Origin: Ampullaceana balthica
Taxonomy: Eukaryota; Mollusca; Gastropoda; Lymnaeidae
Direction of reading: 5' to 3'
DNA length: 64,000 nt
Assembly (NCBI GenBank): GCA_944989445.1
Contig: CALYLW010000504.1
Coordinates: 1-64,000, forward strand
A model generated the notes under the pieces. It saw nothing but the letters and a program-made list of their open reading frames with translations. It ran no database searches and was not told the origin of the DNA. Below, one piece after another: positions 1-13,084 of this stretch. Numbering within the stretch: the first letter of the stretch is position 1; the number at the start of each line of letters is the position of its first letter. Made by a program: the position numbers and the translations under genes.

Positions 1-1257
1 TTAAGATATCATGTTTAATTTTTGTTGTTAACCCATGCTGTGTGCGGCGCAACGGGCTTTTTACAAGCAATACACTCACAAGGGTACTTGAAAACACACT
101 GTGTGAAGAATCATCCACCAAGACAATGAGTATAGTGTTCAGAATGAGGCTTGTATATATGCAATTAAAACACAGGCAAAAGACCATCATAATTCTATGC
201 AATGCGGATCATACTACAATAATGGTCCATCTGAAAGAAGTGAGATATACTTGATAAATATAGCTTTTTTTCAACAGTCTTCATCAGGAAATAAGACACT
301 CTAGATCCGTTTCTTTTCTTTTCTTATTCGATTGAGAATGAACTCCGTAGATATATGAAAATGAGGAAAGAAAAGATTAAATATAAATGTACAATGATAT
401 ACCGAAAACAGCACCCTATAAATGTCCTCTCAACCTGCACGGTTTATAATCTCGGTATCGATAACTGTTACTATTGATCCTGTAGATAACCGTAGGACAT
501 CGGGGCACAAAAAGCTCACGAGGCGGGTGGACTTTAAAGCTTATAACACATAAACAAGAAGATCTACTGGTCTATTAATGTCCTCAGACTCACCATAAAC
601 ACTAAACTGAGAGCATCATATTGTGTATCAATATTTACGATATTTTAGATTGCAGTTTTTTTTTTTTTTTCTTTTTTTTTGGTTACATGAAATTTTACCT
701 GAAATACCCAGATTGATAAGGCACCTAAAGTTCTTAGGAACTCCATAGTATGTGTGGATGAACTTCACATCATCAATCAAGCTAGTTTAATCCCGTGAAC
801 CTTATGCGAGTCGTTGGGGGGAGACGCACGGTCCACATCAATCTTATAACTATCTCCCATAAGCCTATTTTGAGCAGTCGGCCAATTAATTTCCATTATG
901 CAATTTCATATCCCCTGTCCATCGTTCTTCATTGTCCAGCCAGCTTTTTCCGTTGTTCGACCTCTTTCCACACACACACACTTCTCGACATTGCCTTGTA
1001 GAAGGTATAATTTTGTGTTCAGAGGGTATCTCATGATGTCGCAGACAATGTACTCGTAACCATGTCCATCCTATTGCTTTCTTCTTAATTCGTTGTTTAT
1101 GATAGAGTTATTCTTTTATTGACTCCGCAATTCAGAGTTTATTCTGTCTCCATCAACACTAATCATTGGTCTTATGTTTCTAAATAAGGGGTAGACCGGA
1201 GAATTTCCACATACTGATTTTTACTTCTCTATTAAATGTCCTAATACCTGCAGCTGC
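1..1257. other. AT-rich spacer, no gene seen
   Basis: Only short ORFs without family resemblance occur here. A poly-T tract lies near 657-680 and a short CA run near 970-982. Nothing in the stretch can be assigned to a gene. Confidence 0.5.
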
Positions 1258-1322
1258 TTACCTTTCAGTGGCTGACATTTCAATGTCCCAAGTCTCACAT
1301 CCGTAAAGGACAATTGTTTTAA
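1258..1322 (-). mobile_element. LINE reverse-transcriptase C-terminal scrap
   Basis: The minus strand reads KTIVLYGCETWDIEMSATER before a stop at 1258-1260. The core VLYGCETW is the well-known conserved motif downstream of the catalytic fingers/palm in many non-LTR retrotransposon ORF2 proteins. The flanks on both sides (about 1,000-1,345) give only broken frames with weak LINE flavour, so this is a short, old, degraded copy and not a working element. The motif is seen directly; the family assignment beyond non-LTR retrotransposon is not possible. Confidence 0.5.
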
Positions 1323-1345
1323 AAAAACGAGCGCTCCAGATCAAA

Positions 1346-4300
1346 GCCCTTGAGATCTTTGTTTTGGCAGGTTAGGCACATAAATGATTTCTCTGTATTT
1401 TGTGCTGCTACAATTCAGTTGACTTTATAGATAAGTAATCTGGATTATCATGTAAACAGGGTATAAGTGAGCCTGAGGCCTATTTATTTTTCACAAAATT
1501 ACTATTTAAAAAGCCTTAAAGCCTTCTTTTTATATAGTAAAAATCATCTCCTCGCAACTATTACTTCGCAAACTTAAACTCGGAGAGCTGCCCATGATCT
1601 GCGACAGGAGCGCTTTGATGACTGTTGAAAATTTTTAATATTTTTAAATTTGGTTTATCAGAGAGCAAACAACCGGAGCTCAGACACCCATGTCCCATTG
1701 TACGTTTACAGGGTCTAAAAAGACAAATGAAAGGTCCCGACTATAATAAGCGGAGCTTAGACAACTCACTCGTTTTTTAAACAACAGAGGCACAGACAGA
1801 GGTGTAACTATTGGCAACAACATTATTTGCATTGCTTTTGTTAAAAGTTTCTATATTAAAGATCAACAAGAGTATGTCAGTTTTTTTATATAGAGTTTGA
1901 AATAATCCATCTTACACTGGTTTCTATCGGTCGTTGACATCAATAGCGTCGACCCCATTTGAAAACCTAGACTTAGGAACACACAAACCTAACTTTGACT
2001 AGTAACTCTAGCTTATTAGGAACCTACACAAAAACTTAATCTTAGAACTTTAGAACTTTCTAGCTTTATTAGGTAACAAATCACCATCAACACTAACTTA
2101 GAATGACTAGAACCCACACTTATATCTAGGTATAAACAACTATACAAACAACTTAGCCTTAGACTAGAAATCCTAGCTTATTCATTGCGTGTTCCCTGAC
2201 ACCATGTGTTGAGTGTGGAAACGTGCTCTCCTGACTTCGAAAGCATAGTTTTTTTGGTTTCCTCCTTCATTCTGATTGGTTCCAAGAGATCAAAACATTT
2301 TTCTGTAAAATCCATTATTTTGAAAAAGTTAGCAATTGATATACATTTTGACTCATATATAATAACAAACATCCAAAACCCACCTAATAACCATAAATCA
2401 TCAAACAACTATTCAAAACACAAACTAACAAAAAGATACAAAAAAGTTTTGATTATCATACCTCCAAGTTAAAGTCAAGCAAATAAAGCAATTTTCAACA
2501 CCCCCCCGTAAAAACAATTGTTTTTGACAACAACATAAATTCATAAACTCTCTTCATATACTGCGAGACAATTAACAAAAAAGTATTGATTTATGTTTCA
2601 TCACCATTATACGCGACACAAACATTCATCTCTATACTGAAAACAATACCTCCATCTGCTGATCTCCCCTGCTTGTATCTAAACTAAAAACAGGGGTAAA
2701 CGAGTGAGGTGTGAGTCAATCGATGGACATGCACGCTGGCGTAGAAACTCAAGCTAAGGGACCCGCTGATTGCCAACTATAACAATAGAAGACCGCTACA
2801 ATGATTTATAATAGAGATAAATAAACTAAAAATTGCATTAATTTAATTAACGAGTAAACACAAAAAATTCGATTGAGCTGACAAATTTTTATATCAATGC
2901 ATTTATTAGGTGACAAAATTTAATATGTGCAAAATGTCAGTCATCGATAGCATCACATCGGAAGTGTGTATAAAGATATAATATTTTACATTTTTCTTTT
3001 TCTTCCAGTCCCGACGACCAACGACGACACGAAACGACAGAGATGACCGACAGAGAGACACGATTTTCGAAGTTAATATAATGGATTAAATTAAACGACC
3101 ACCGAAAACAACATTTTTGACTATACATAACAAACCTTTATATATGAGAGACATTTAACCAATCATAAGTATGATTATGTTCAAACGCGACAATTACATT
3201 TTGATTACAGTCTGCAAAACGACTTGATTTTTCCCTTCTGCTTGTAGAAAACGGTGTGTATCCATCGGCAAGGCTGGACTTGTAAACAACTCACTCTGGT
3301 GACACTGGAAATTAAACAAAGCACATATCGCCGCCATAACATTATAGTTATAAATTAACAGACACTTAAAATAATCAAAATACATGCATTATATTTACAT
3401 TCATCATACATTAATCGAACCAATCTGAAATTTTGATCAACAACTTCATCAATCACAATGTCGCCCTGCCATACTATAACCGCCATTCGTCAGAATCAGC
3501 TCAATCACATTACTTAATAAAAGTTAGTTCCTGACATCAAACCAAGGGTACTGTGCTCTTGTTCTAAGCGCCTCGGTATTGATTATGTGCATTACTTTTC
3601 TCTCTTTCTCTTTCTGGTCAGGGCGCGCGCCAAAACAATGCATTGAAACAAAACTACAGAAATATTGTTCAAAATTCAGCTGCCAGACATTAGTTCTACA
3701 AAGGCCTAAAACAAGACCATTACGCTACTCTATCCGCTACTTTAATGTTACACACACAACCTACACATTCATTTGGCTACCTATACAAGCACGAATTGAT
3801 TTCACAGACATTGTTGGCTTTCCTTCTGTCACACAAAAAACTTTCATCCCCTTCCAACCTTACCTGAACTTCTGCTGTCGAACTACTACTCTACACAACC
3901 CTGCTCGTCAGATACGAAACGCTCTTCTGCAGACCCACGTATTACTCTGTTGTTTCCTAAGACACGACTAAAACTTGGCGAAAACGTCGTTCTTGTTAAC
4001 ACTTTAATGTCAGAGCCACACAATGGAATTCATCTCCTTTACCCATTCACTTTTATGACAAAATACCGCATAGTATTCCAACACTACCACGAACCATACC
4101 ACACCCACTCGGCCTTACAAGAACGAGGCAACTTAAGAGACGGGCATCTTTTTCATTTCCAAATGTATTTATCTTTTTACTCAAAATTTATGAACAAAAA
4201 GCAAAAATTAATAAAAAAATAATAAAAAAAAAAACAAACATTTCATTTAATGAATAAAAAAACGTAGCTTAAGTGTATGCGTGAAAAAGATGCTAAGACA

Positions 4301-4365
4301 TGTCCTTATATGTGGTTATTAGGTATGAAATGGGTATTTAAATTTATTATTGTATGTATTAAGAT
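1346..4365. other. Gene-free AT-rich spacer with a dispersed degenerate repeat
   Basis: No supported gene. A degenerate repeat recurs at about 3040-3100, 4610-4680 and 5200-5250, sharing the pattern gacagagat...cacg...atttTCGAAG followed by ttaatataa and a ggat box. Overlapping ORFs of 130 and 90 codons at 3579-4222 have no recognisable domain and are not called as genes. Confidence 0.35.
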
Positions 4366-4470
4366 CTCACATGTAAAGCGCCGTGAGAGCCCTGATCCTT
4401 GCTGGGAATACAGCGCTAAATCAATAATCAACAATTATTATTATTACTATACATTATTATTTAATATATT
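4366..4470 (+). mobile_element. SINE-like 3' tail ending in ATT repeats
   Basis: The stretch has the layout tgtaaagcgccgtgagagcc, then cagcgctaaat, then a run of att/tta units. Sequences of the form GTAAAGCGC...GCGCTA followed by ATT repeats are common 3' tails of invertebrate SINEs and related retroposons. No tRNA-like head is visible upstream, so this is probably a truncated copy. Confidence 0.45.
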
Positions 4471-5779
4471 ATATTATTTAGTTAGGAGGTGCCATACGAG
4501 TCACAATAATGCAAAACTATCACAGCTCGATAAAAGCATCTACGGGACATGAGTCATCTTTTTTTACTACGTTATGTATTTTATTTTCCGCTTCCAATTA
4601 TTTCCAGACTGGACGTAGAGATACCAGTACAAGAGAGCCATAGAATTTCGAAGTTAATTATTAAAGGGATGTAATTAATTAGAACTCAACCCAACAACCC
4701 TCGTAAAAAATTAAATAACGTTTTTTTGACTATATATCCCTTATAATGTAAGACATAAATATAAAGTATTAATAATGTCAAATGAAAAAAAAGTGAAAAC
4801 CGCGGCAAAAACTACATTTTACTCTGCGACTGTAATGCTAAACTGAACTCGCATTGCTGTTAAACACCCGCTATAGCAGTAAACTCTCGCTTGAGTGAAC
4901 TCCAAGGAGACTAGTCAAATAAAAAATAAAAAACTCTTCAGGCTAATTATAGAGGTTTACATAGAGAATATTAACCTAACAATAATGCATTAATTTAAAT
5001 ACATTACGGTACATTTCTAATTCGACTCTGAAATTTTTGTATACGGTGTCATAGTCTTATTACACAAAGTTATATGAACCAAAAATTCCATTTTGAGAAT
5101 TAAGTGCTCACACGGAAAGTGTTTTCATTATTCTTTTTTTACTTTTTGTTTTGTTATAAAAACATCGCCACAGAGCAACATATTACTACTGCCCACACGA
5201 CAGAGATAACGACACGCAGATTTTCGAAGAGTCTTTAATATAAGGGATTTAAAAATTATTTCTATCGCATAAATTCATTCTTTTTTTTTTAATTAAAATT
5301 CCTTTATATTTAACTTCGAGTGCGGCGATCCTGGTTGCTTGATTGTTTGAGATAGAATCTAAAAAACTGGATCGATTTTTAACCCACTTCCAGTTTCGTA
5401 CAACAGCGAGCTGAAACACTTAACAGCACAGACTCATGCCAACGATCAAAATAATCTATCAACATTTCCCAGTCCGAAATCGAATTGTACTCGTAATTAA
5501 ATTAATATAGCAATATTAGATTAACGTCTACACACTTCTTCTCTCTATGTAGCATGTTTTTTAATTATTTTTAAATTTTTTTTAGAGCAGGTATTGGCTC
5601 CCACATCATCTTATTTTGTCTATTCTTTACTTAAAGTATACCATACTGCCCCAAAGCTACAGCCTATACTTAACTTACATGCCCTGCCTCTCCCCTTTTC
5701 ATTTCCTCTACTTTTCTTTCCAGAAAATAATATATTACTCAGTAATACCCAGTATAGTAAACAAAATTCGAACAAATAT
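4471..5779. other. AT-rich spacer
   Basis: No gene is visible. It includes two copies of the degenerate TTTCGAAG repeat described for the preceding spacer and several poly-T/poly-A runs. Confidence 0.4.
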
Positions 5780-6445
5780 TAGAAAGTAATGGATATTAAT
5801 GGTTGTTTCTCTGCATTGTTTGTTAAACAGTAGTAAACACAGGTTTAATATATAATAAATACAGGTGTAAATACATTTATGTAAATAAAGGTTAAATTAT
5901 AGTCTAAATAAAGGGTGTAAATATAAGTAAATAAATTGTAAATAAAAGTAAATAACATAGGTTGTGAAAAATATAAATCAAGTGTAAATATATGTAATAA
6001 AGGTCACAAAATATAGTCAATAAAAGGGTGTAAACTATAGTAAATCCAGGTGTAAATATAAATATAGTAAATCAAGGTGTACAATATACAGTAAATAAAT
6101 GTGTGACAAATATAGTAAATAAAAAGCGTGTAAAAATAGTAAAATTTCAAAGTGTAAATATAGTAAATCCCAAGGAATACAAAAAATAGGTAAATATCTA
6201 GGTGTAAATTATATAAAATAATATCATACCAGTTACGTAAAACAATAGTAATACATCAAGGAGTAAAAATATAGTAAAATTCAAGGTGTGTCATATATGT
6301 AAATAAGACAGGTGTAAATATAGTAAAAATAAAGGTATACATAAAAAAAGAAATACACAAAGTGTCAATATAGTAAATAAAAAAACAGGTGTCAAATATA
6401 CAGAGTAAAAAAAAATAAAGGTGAACAATATAGTAAATATAAAAA
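5780..6445. repeat. Degenerate minisatellite, unit about 20-22 bp
   Basis: The motif gtgtaaatatagtaaataaa recurs about thirty times with many one-base insertions and deletions. The array stops abruptly at a GGCGGATTTAGG sequence near 6450, and one to two further units appear at 12,354-12,392. The indel-rich divergence could reflect old age or low consensus accuracy in a hard-to-assemble array. Confidence 0.8.
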
Positions 6446-9400
6446 GCATGGCGGATTTAGGTTTGATCTACGTGGGTGGGGCGGTGGGATGGCGGGGGGG
6501 GGGGGGTGCGTGGGTGGGGGGGGCCAGGAGAATTTCAGTTTCATTCAAGGGTGGAAGGTAGGCACCTAATTATTTTAAATATTCCCACACTAGATAAAGA
6601 TAAATAATATTAATACAAATTGTTGCCTAATATTACTAGGATGCTGGAGAAAATAAAATTCATTTGATGCGAGAGCGCTTAGCTGGCACTTCTTATCTTG
6701 CAAATGAAACATATAGAAATTTGACTTGATATGACGTATTCCAAATTACACGTCTTATTTGCGATATTTTTTATGTTAGAAAAAAATAAAAAAAAAAAAA
6801 ACTCTTCTGCTTTCACTTTAAAAAATAAAAAGTAATATTACTTTCTTAATAGAGTTTTCATCTTTACGAACTAGACTGTGCTGCAGTCGCTCAAAATAAT
6901 ATGAAATTAACGGTGTGATTGATTATATGTTACATACTTTATCCAAGTGCCCCGTTGAATACTTGCTAACTTGCTAAGAAACAAAAACCTTCAAAAAGAA
7001 ACAATCCTAGCTAAAGTCTAGATATTGTTAATTCAATAGAACTTATGAAAATGGTAGTTAAATTTTGGGAGTCTGTATATTTGGTGACAAAATCTAAATT
7101 TCTCGAACATAGTCATCACACATCCCACAGTTGTATAGTACCTACTTACAACCTTCACATTGCTTGAATAACCTAGCAGACTTTAACAAACGAAAACCTC
7201 AGAATCATAATAAGCTACATATATTTTTTTCGGGCTAAAAAAAACATCTAAATTGTTCTTAAGATAAATTGGGTAGAATTTGATTAAATTTTTTTATATA
7301 AGACCTCCAGTAGTTATGTTGTACCTATCTGCAAGATGAAACTCAACAGTTCTAGTTCAGTGTCCTTAGCCAGCTCTTGCCATAAAAATAGCACAGTGAC
7401 AGTAACTCCCAACAAAATAAACCAAGTGTTTAAAAAAAAATAAATGCAGCGATGATCATTTCAAAGTACATTAATTATAATTCTATTCTTTCATTGGTTT
7501 AAAAAAAAATCACAACCATTGCAAATGAATCTCTTCAATATACAAACAATTGCTTTAACTTACAGGAGAGTAACAACTGTCACCTAATGCATAACAAAAT
7601 ATGGTGTTTAAAAAATGTTAACTTCCTATAATAATAAAAGGCAATGTTCTGCACTGTACCAAGGTCATAGACTATCCAATTGGTGTCCCAACTCACAACA
7701 CATGTACTCATACAGTGCGAATCAAAATTGAACACAGTTTCACGTGGACGTTCAAAAAAACAACGAGGAGTTATTTATTTAGGTGTGCAGTATTTTATTA
7801 TACCAAGAGATTATTTTGAGCGATGCGCCGTTGGGATTTTTATAGTCACAAAAGCTCTGTATTACAACGACTATTACTATTTTAAATATAATGAACTAAC
7901 GCCCCGGCGGTCGTAGACATACACGCAGAACCTGCGAGCATCCAGGAGGCAAGACGTGAAAAAACGTTAGAGAAAGAACAGGAGCACCAAACTACAACTA
8001 ACAGCACGAAGAAATCAAAACAAATACGCTAGTAGAACTTCGAGTTTAGTGCGGAGGGGGACTGGAAATCTAATTGCCTCGCATCATTGTTTTCTTTTAC
8101 GAGACCATTTATTGCAGGCGAAATTAGGTACATGAAACACCCATACCTAACTTCTAACAGAACTTCAGTAGAAAAACGATAATCACGATTTAAAATGACG
8201 GAGTAATGAGCAAATCGATACTCGGTTTCTTCCTTAGATAGCCAACAAAACAAAACAAAAAAGCATGCAATTAACAACACCTAAAAATGACTAAAACAAA
8301 ACCCCTCTATGCTATATTCGGGGCCCAAACAAAGTTGTATGTTTAAAAAGGGACAAAAAACAAAATGGTAGTAATAAATTGAGGCGGGTAACAACAACCC
8401 AACAACCTTCAAGTTATTGCCATTCTTAACACACGTTTACCTACTCACGCTACATTTTTTTAATTACTTGTGCTAATACAGCATAGCTATTGTGATCTGT
8501 ACTACACTCATCTACCCCGCCCCCGTACTCACTCACCCCAAATCTCTACCATCAAATCTGTCACACTCTACTCACCCCCAAACCCCGCACTCACCACTCA
8601 CACTAAACTTCTCACATCCTCGCTCCCCGTCCCCGCCCCAAACCGTTCATATGCGCTGTCTATGATTGAGCCAGTCTTCAATTTTTTTTATTTCGGGCGT
8701 ATGAAAGCTAATGCAATAAAGAGCGACTAAATTCGAACGGAACGGCACAAAACAAGAACGATTTTTTTTTATTTTTAAAAACTAACAAAAAACCTAGAAA
8801 AACAAACTACATATATTCACTGCCTGGGCTTGAACCATCAGGGACCTATCCACGCATTGAGGCGGATGTGTACGCCAGTACACTACGAAACTCCAATTTT
8901 CTGTGAAGGAACAACGCAACTAAAAACGCAAAGGGGCCATGTTAGGTCAACATAAGTAAGCTCATAGGTCAGAAATAGTGGGTATGCCCTCCACTTACCT
9001 TTGCTTTGGATCAAAACCCTTAAACTGAGTTATAGTTGACTAAAAAGACCCGAGCTAGGGTCAAGATCTCCGAGCTCTGTTGCACATACTACTGCAACTT
9101 CATCTGAAAAAATCTATTTCTTTCCTCGCGCGGTCCGGACCACAGACTAGATGAAAAAATTATATATATACAGAATAGTAATATTTGAACGGTGATGCTA
9201 CCCACATGTATTGCTGCCGAGTCGAGGAATGGCTGTTGGGGAGGGGGAAAGTTACAACACGTGCCCAACCACGAACTGGTGGCGGACCGTCCTTGAGGAC
9301 CGGGCTATGGTTGCATGTAACATAATAAAATGCCCTAAATTTAAATAATTATTGGAAATATCTTTATCAAATACATATTATATGCATAATATCATATTTA

Positions 9401-12350
9401 GGATAAAAAAAAAACTAAAAAAATTACAGTAAAATTAATGAACTATAATTCATTAGTTCCAAGAGACAACTTAATATTTTACTAATAATAGACAAATTTT
9501 TAAGCGCTAAACTGTTATATTAGTATCTTAGTCAATAGTTTTCTTCTGAAAGAATTAAATGAAGAATTCTTAGCTGCAAAATAGTTCAGTCACAATTTTA
9601 AGGAACCAGTAATCAGATGCTACAAATACTGAAAAAAACAACCAGACTTAGAGGAGCGGGGATTGGTCAAGAATAGTAACCAACACACACACACACACAA
9701 AACACAACATATCCCAGACACTACAAAGAAGTGGCCAATAATATTAATCAAGAACTTGATAACATAAACTAAATCAATTTACTATTTCAGACAATTTTAA
9801 TAAAAACAAAAATTATCACAACACTCTTAAACATTGGAAGTTTGAGCATCAACACTGTCTAGGAAAATCAATGAAACCTTATACAATTACAACAAACAAT
9901 GATTTAAAAGATCCTAAAATAAACATTTACTAAATCTAATACAGACAATAAGCTGGGCTAAACACAAACCATTGGAATATGCTAATGACCAATAAGTCAC
10001 TGTATAGAAGGAGTACGTCCTGTAACAATAAGATAAGATAAGCTAGATAAGAACAATAGAGCCCTGAAGGAGCCCTCATATATAATAAAAAAATTGCTTT
10101 CTACTTGATTTTCCATTTGAACAGCTAAAACGATTTTATCCGTTGACTCAAAGTCAACGATCAACAGCTAGAAACAACTCGATACGTATCAATATAGAAA
10201 TTAATGCCAATCAAGACAGATCATACATAATTTGACATATTGAGTGCAAATACATTTTTTGAGATGAGTTTCAATCTACTTAAACTTCATTGCGAATAAG
10301 CAGTATGCACTGATTAACCAGGCACAAACTTTACAAAGTAAAATTCTTTACATCAATATAGTTAAATCTAGCACAATATATCAAGTAAGGTATTAAACCA
10401 GAAGCCATTTATATTTTCAAGTCAAGAAGAATTTGGGACTTAAATCTTTTAAAAGTTTAAGTTTCATTCATAACATAATTATCCTCAACAAGATTATACA
10501 AGCACGTACAAAGATCTTTGAAGGTATCATATTCATATTACATAATCTCAAATTCTTCCACTTTGCTTCTATCTTCAAGGTTAAATTTCGTTGTTTCTCT
10601 AAAATTTGCAAAAACTTTTAAAAAAAGAAAATCTTTATAATTTCTTCTCTTCTCATTTCCTTTCCAGACATTTGCTGGTGGATCAATACAAAAAAAACTA
10701 ATAACATCTTTGTCTTTAAATGCACTCCCAAAAAATCATTAAATCCGAAAAACACCAAATAATGTGTGTTACAAGTGTAATATTCATGAAGATGAAGTAA
10801 CGATTTCAGATTTCTAATAGCTGTACTTGCGATCATCAGTCCATTTTACTCTCAGCTTCAATCATCTTCAGCACTTGCAACAATTACTTTTCTTTTCTTT
10901 TTCTTTTTTTTTTTTTTTCTATTTTTTTTCTTTGTCAATTCTCCTTTTTCTTTTAAATTCTGATTTAATAAAAACCATCCTAGAATTGGAAACTCAATTT
11001 TCGTTAATAAATGATTTGAACATCTACATTTAGAACATTTCGGAAAGCTATTACAACAGCTCACATGAGATTATCACAACAAACTTATTACTCTAATTTC
11101 TTCCAACAATCTTCACTAAGCGTATGCAAGTAGTTTTGATAACAACGAAGATAAATTTTCTTGTACAAATTAGCATCTAGAAAAAACAAAAAAAAAAAAA
11201 ATATTTGTTACTAAAAAACAGAATAGTCCCATAGATTCTGCTGCTCTTGACACTTAAATTATAATTCTTCTGTTACTTTCTAATCCCCTTAAATAATAAA
11301 TCAAGTGTGGCTTAAAAATAGCAAAGAATGAACAAAAGAACAACTGTCACCAGAACTAGCATACCTACAAACTAATAACGACATATCGGGCTTCTACATA
11401 ACAAATATCTTTTAACAGAAAGATCGAATTCAGAGTATCAATCTGTTAATTTATAATCCAATTAGAGATTTCTGGGTGTTTTTTTAGATTAAGAAAGACG
11501 TGTAAACAGATCAGAGAGGAATGACAATAAAAAAAAAAAAGGCAAAAGCCGAAAAAACAACTGTAACACATCAGTGTAAAATAGTAAAACCAAATCAACA
11601 CATGGGCACAACAATGTGTGAAAAGTCTAATTTATTTGAAAGTTTGAAAGAAGGCCACTCTATTTAATGACCCATAGATAATGCCATGACGGACGACAAG
11701 AGTGTGAAAAATGAGACACAAATCAATGTTCGGCTTTCTTGTAATAACGTTAAAAATCCTCCATCAACAAATGCGAGTCAAACATTGCAGTTTACCAAAA
11801 GCTATAAACGCCTACGAAAATCATTTAAATAAAATCTTACACAGACCAATATTTCCTTTTTTTATAAAACTTAACGTAAAGAAACTGTACATCTCATCAT
11901 CTTACTAGATATGAAATGGTTAACCAATAATAAAGAAAAGAATTGGCAGACTAAACTATCATTATCAAATAGTCGCCGATAAACTTAAGATGCATGTGCA
12001 ATGATTTAATTAAAAAAAAAAAAAAAAAACATCATACCGTATATATTAGAAAAACAAGTTTTTACATTCATAAACATTGAAACACATCGTGATATTTTAG
12101 ATCAAGCAAGATTCTCTATTATATGGTTAATCTTTACATAAGTTTCATGCTTTATGCAATCTTTTTTTTTTCTTCTGCCCTAGAGACAATATACAACAAC
12201 CTTTTTAGAGTTCATGCGAGGGCGTCATTTAAAGGGGCGACATTTTAGACACCCACACTACAAAGGGGCGCAGGGGTTGTAGGGGCGGTACGGCAGGGGG
12301 GGCAATAGCCGCCCCCCCACACTAATGCCTCTATAGCATTAAATCCGCCA
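6446..12350. mobile_element. Candidate 5.9-kb class II element inserted in the minisatellite
   Basis: The left end reads tggcggatttaggtttgatc followed by a G-rich block. The right end, read on the minus strand, is tggcggatttaatgctatag followed by a G-rich block. The two ends are therefore inverted copies of TGGCGGATTTA plus a G-rich region. The minisatellite continues on the right side directly after the end, as expected for an insertion into the array. Ends of the form CAG.GGCGGATTTA are frequent in hAT-like elements. No clear target-site duplication and no transposase ORF are seen, so it would be non-autonomous or badly decayed. The interior is AT-rich and G-poor. Confidence 0.45.
8818..8895 (-). 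mobile_element. tRNA-derived SINE head (pol III A and B boxes)
   Basis: On the minus strand an A box TAGTGTACTGG (8875-8885) is followed after about 38 bases by a B box GGTTCAAGCCC (8826-8836). Both fit the internal RNA polymerase III promoter consensus and the spacing is tRNA-like. A full cloverleaf with matched acceptor arms is not evident, so a SINE head or tRNA pseudogene is more likely than a working tRNA gene. Confidence 0.5.
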
Positions 12351-12353
12351 CAA

Positions 12354-12392
12354 GAAATAAATGTGTAAATATAGTAAATAAATGGTGTATCT
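12354..12392. repeat. Orphan units of the 5.8-kb minisatellite
   Basis: The sequence gtgtaaatatagtaaataaa recurs here, about 5.9 kb from the main array and immediately next to the inverted end of the candidate insertion. Confidence 0.7.
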
Positions 12393-12659
12393 ACAATTAG
12401 GAATCATTGAAGTTATGAAGTACTGAAACTAGTTTAATGAAACACAGATAAGAAAGACGTCAAACACACATACACAAAACATATATTATGACAAAATTAA
12501 TTAACGCTCTCAAATTTTCGAAATCATTTCTATTAATGAGAATGATGAACCTTGGTGTGCTCTTACTCCAAATCAGTTACTGACGACTTATCCATATCTT
12601 CAGGACCCCTACTGACTATTTTAGTCTAGCAGTAATCATAATCACCCAGCACCATCCAC

Positions 12660-13012
12660 CGACAATTGACTATATGCAATATAATCCGTTTTTTCCATTT
12701 CTTTCTTTCTTTATTCTATTATACGTTTCATTCTTTTCTCATCTTACTTCTCGATATTTCTTTCACTTCCTTCTTCTCTCTCTCCTTTCACTCCTCCTTT
12801 ACTCCTCATCTCCCTTCCTTCATCCCTTCTCTCAACTTTATCTTCACATTCTTTTCTCTTCTCTTCTTATTCCTCCCATCACATCATCGTCTTCTCTTTC
12901 TTTCTCTATCATTTCTCATCTCATCTTTCATTCATTCTTTTCTTTCTCCCTTCTATTTACTCTCTTCTCCGAGCCCCCCCCCCCACCCCCTTATCCCCAC
13001 CTTCCTCCCCCA

Positions 13013-13045
<33 letters not shown>

Positions 13046-13080
13046 TTTTTTTTTTTCTTTTTTTTTTTCATTTTTGTTTG
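12660..13080. repeat. C/T-only low-complexity tract with poly-C and poly-T
   Basis: Almost every base on the + strand is C or T, with a C run near 12,975 and long T runs at 13,016-13,070. The tract gives long Ser/Phe/Leu-rich ORFs in two frames (12,666-13,150), which are a by-product of composition and not genes. Confidence 0.8.
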
Positions 13081-13084
13081 TTGT

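Noticed and set aside
3579..4222. Overlapping ORFs of 130 and 90 codons
   Set aside because: No domain, splice signals or codon pattern; the two frames overlap in an AT-rich spacer.
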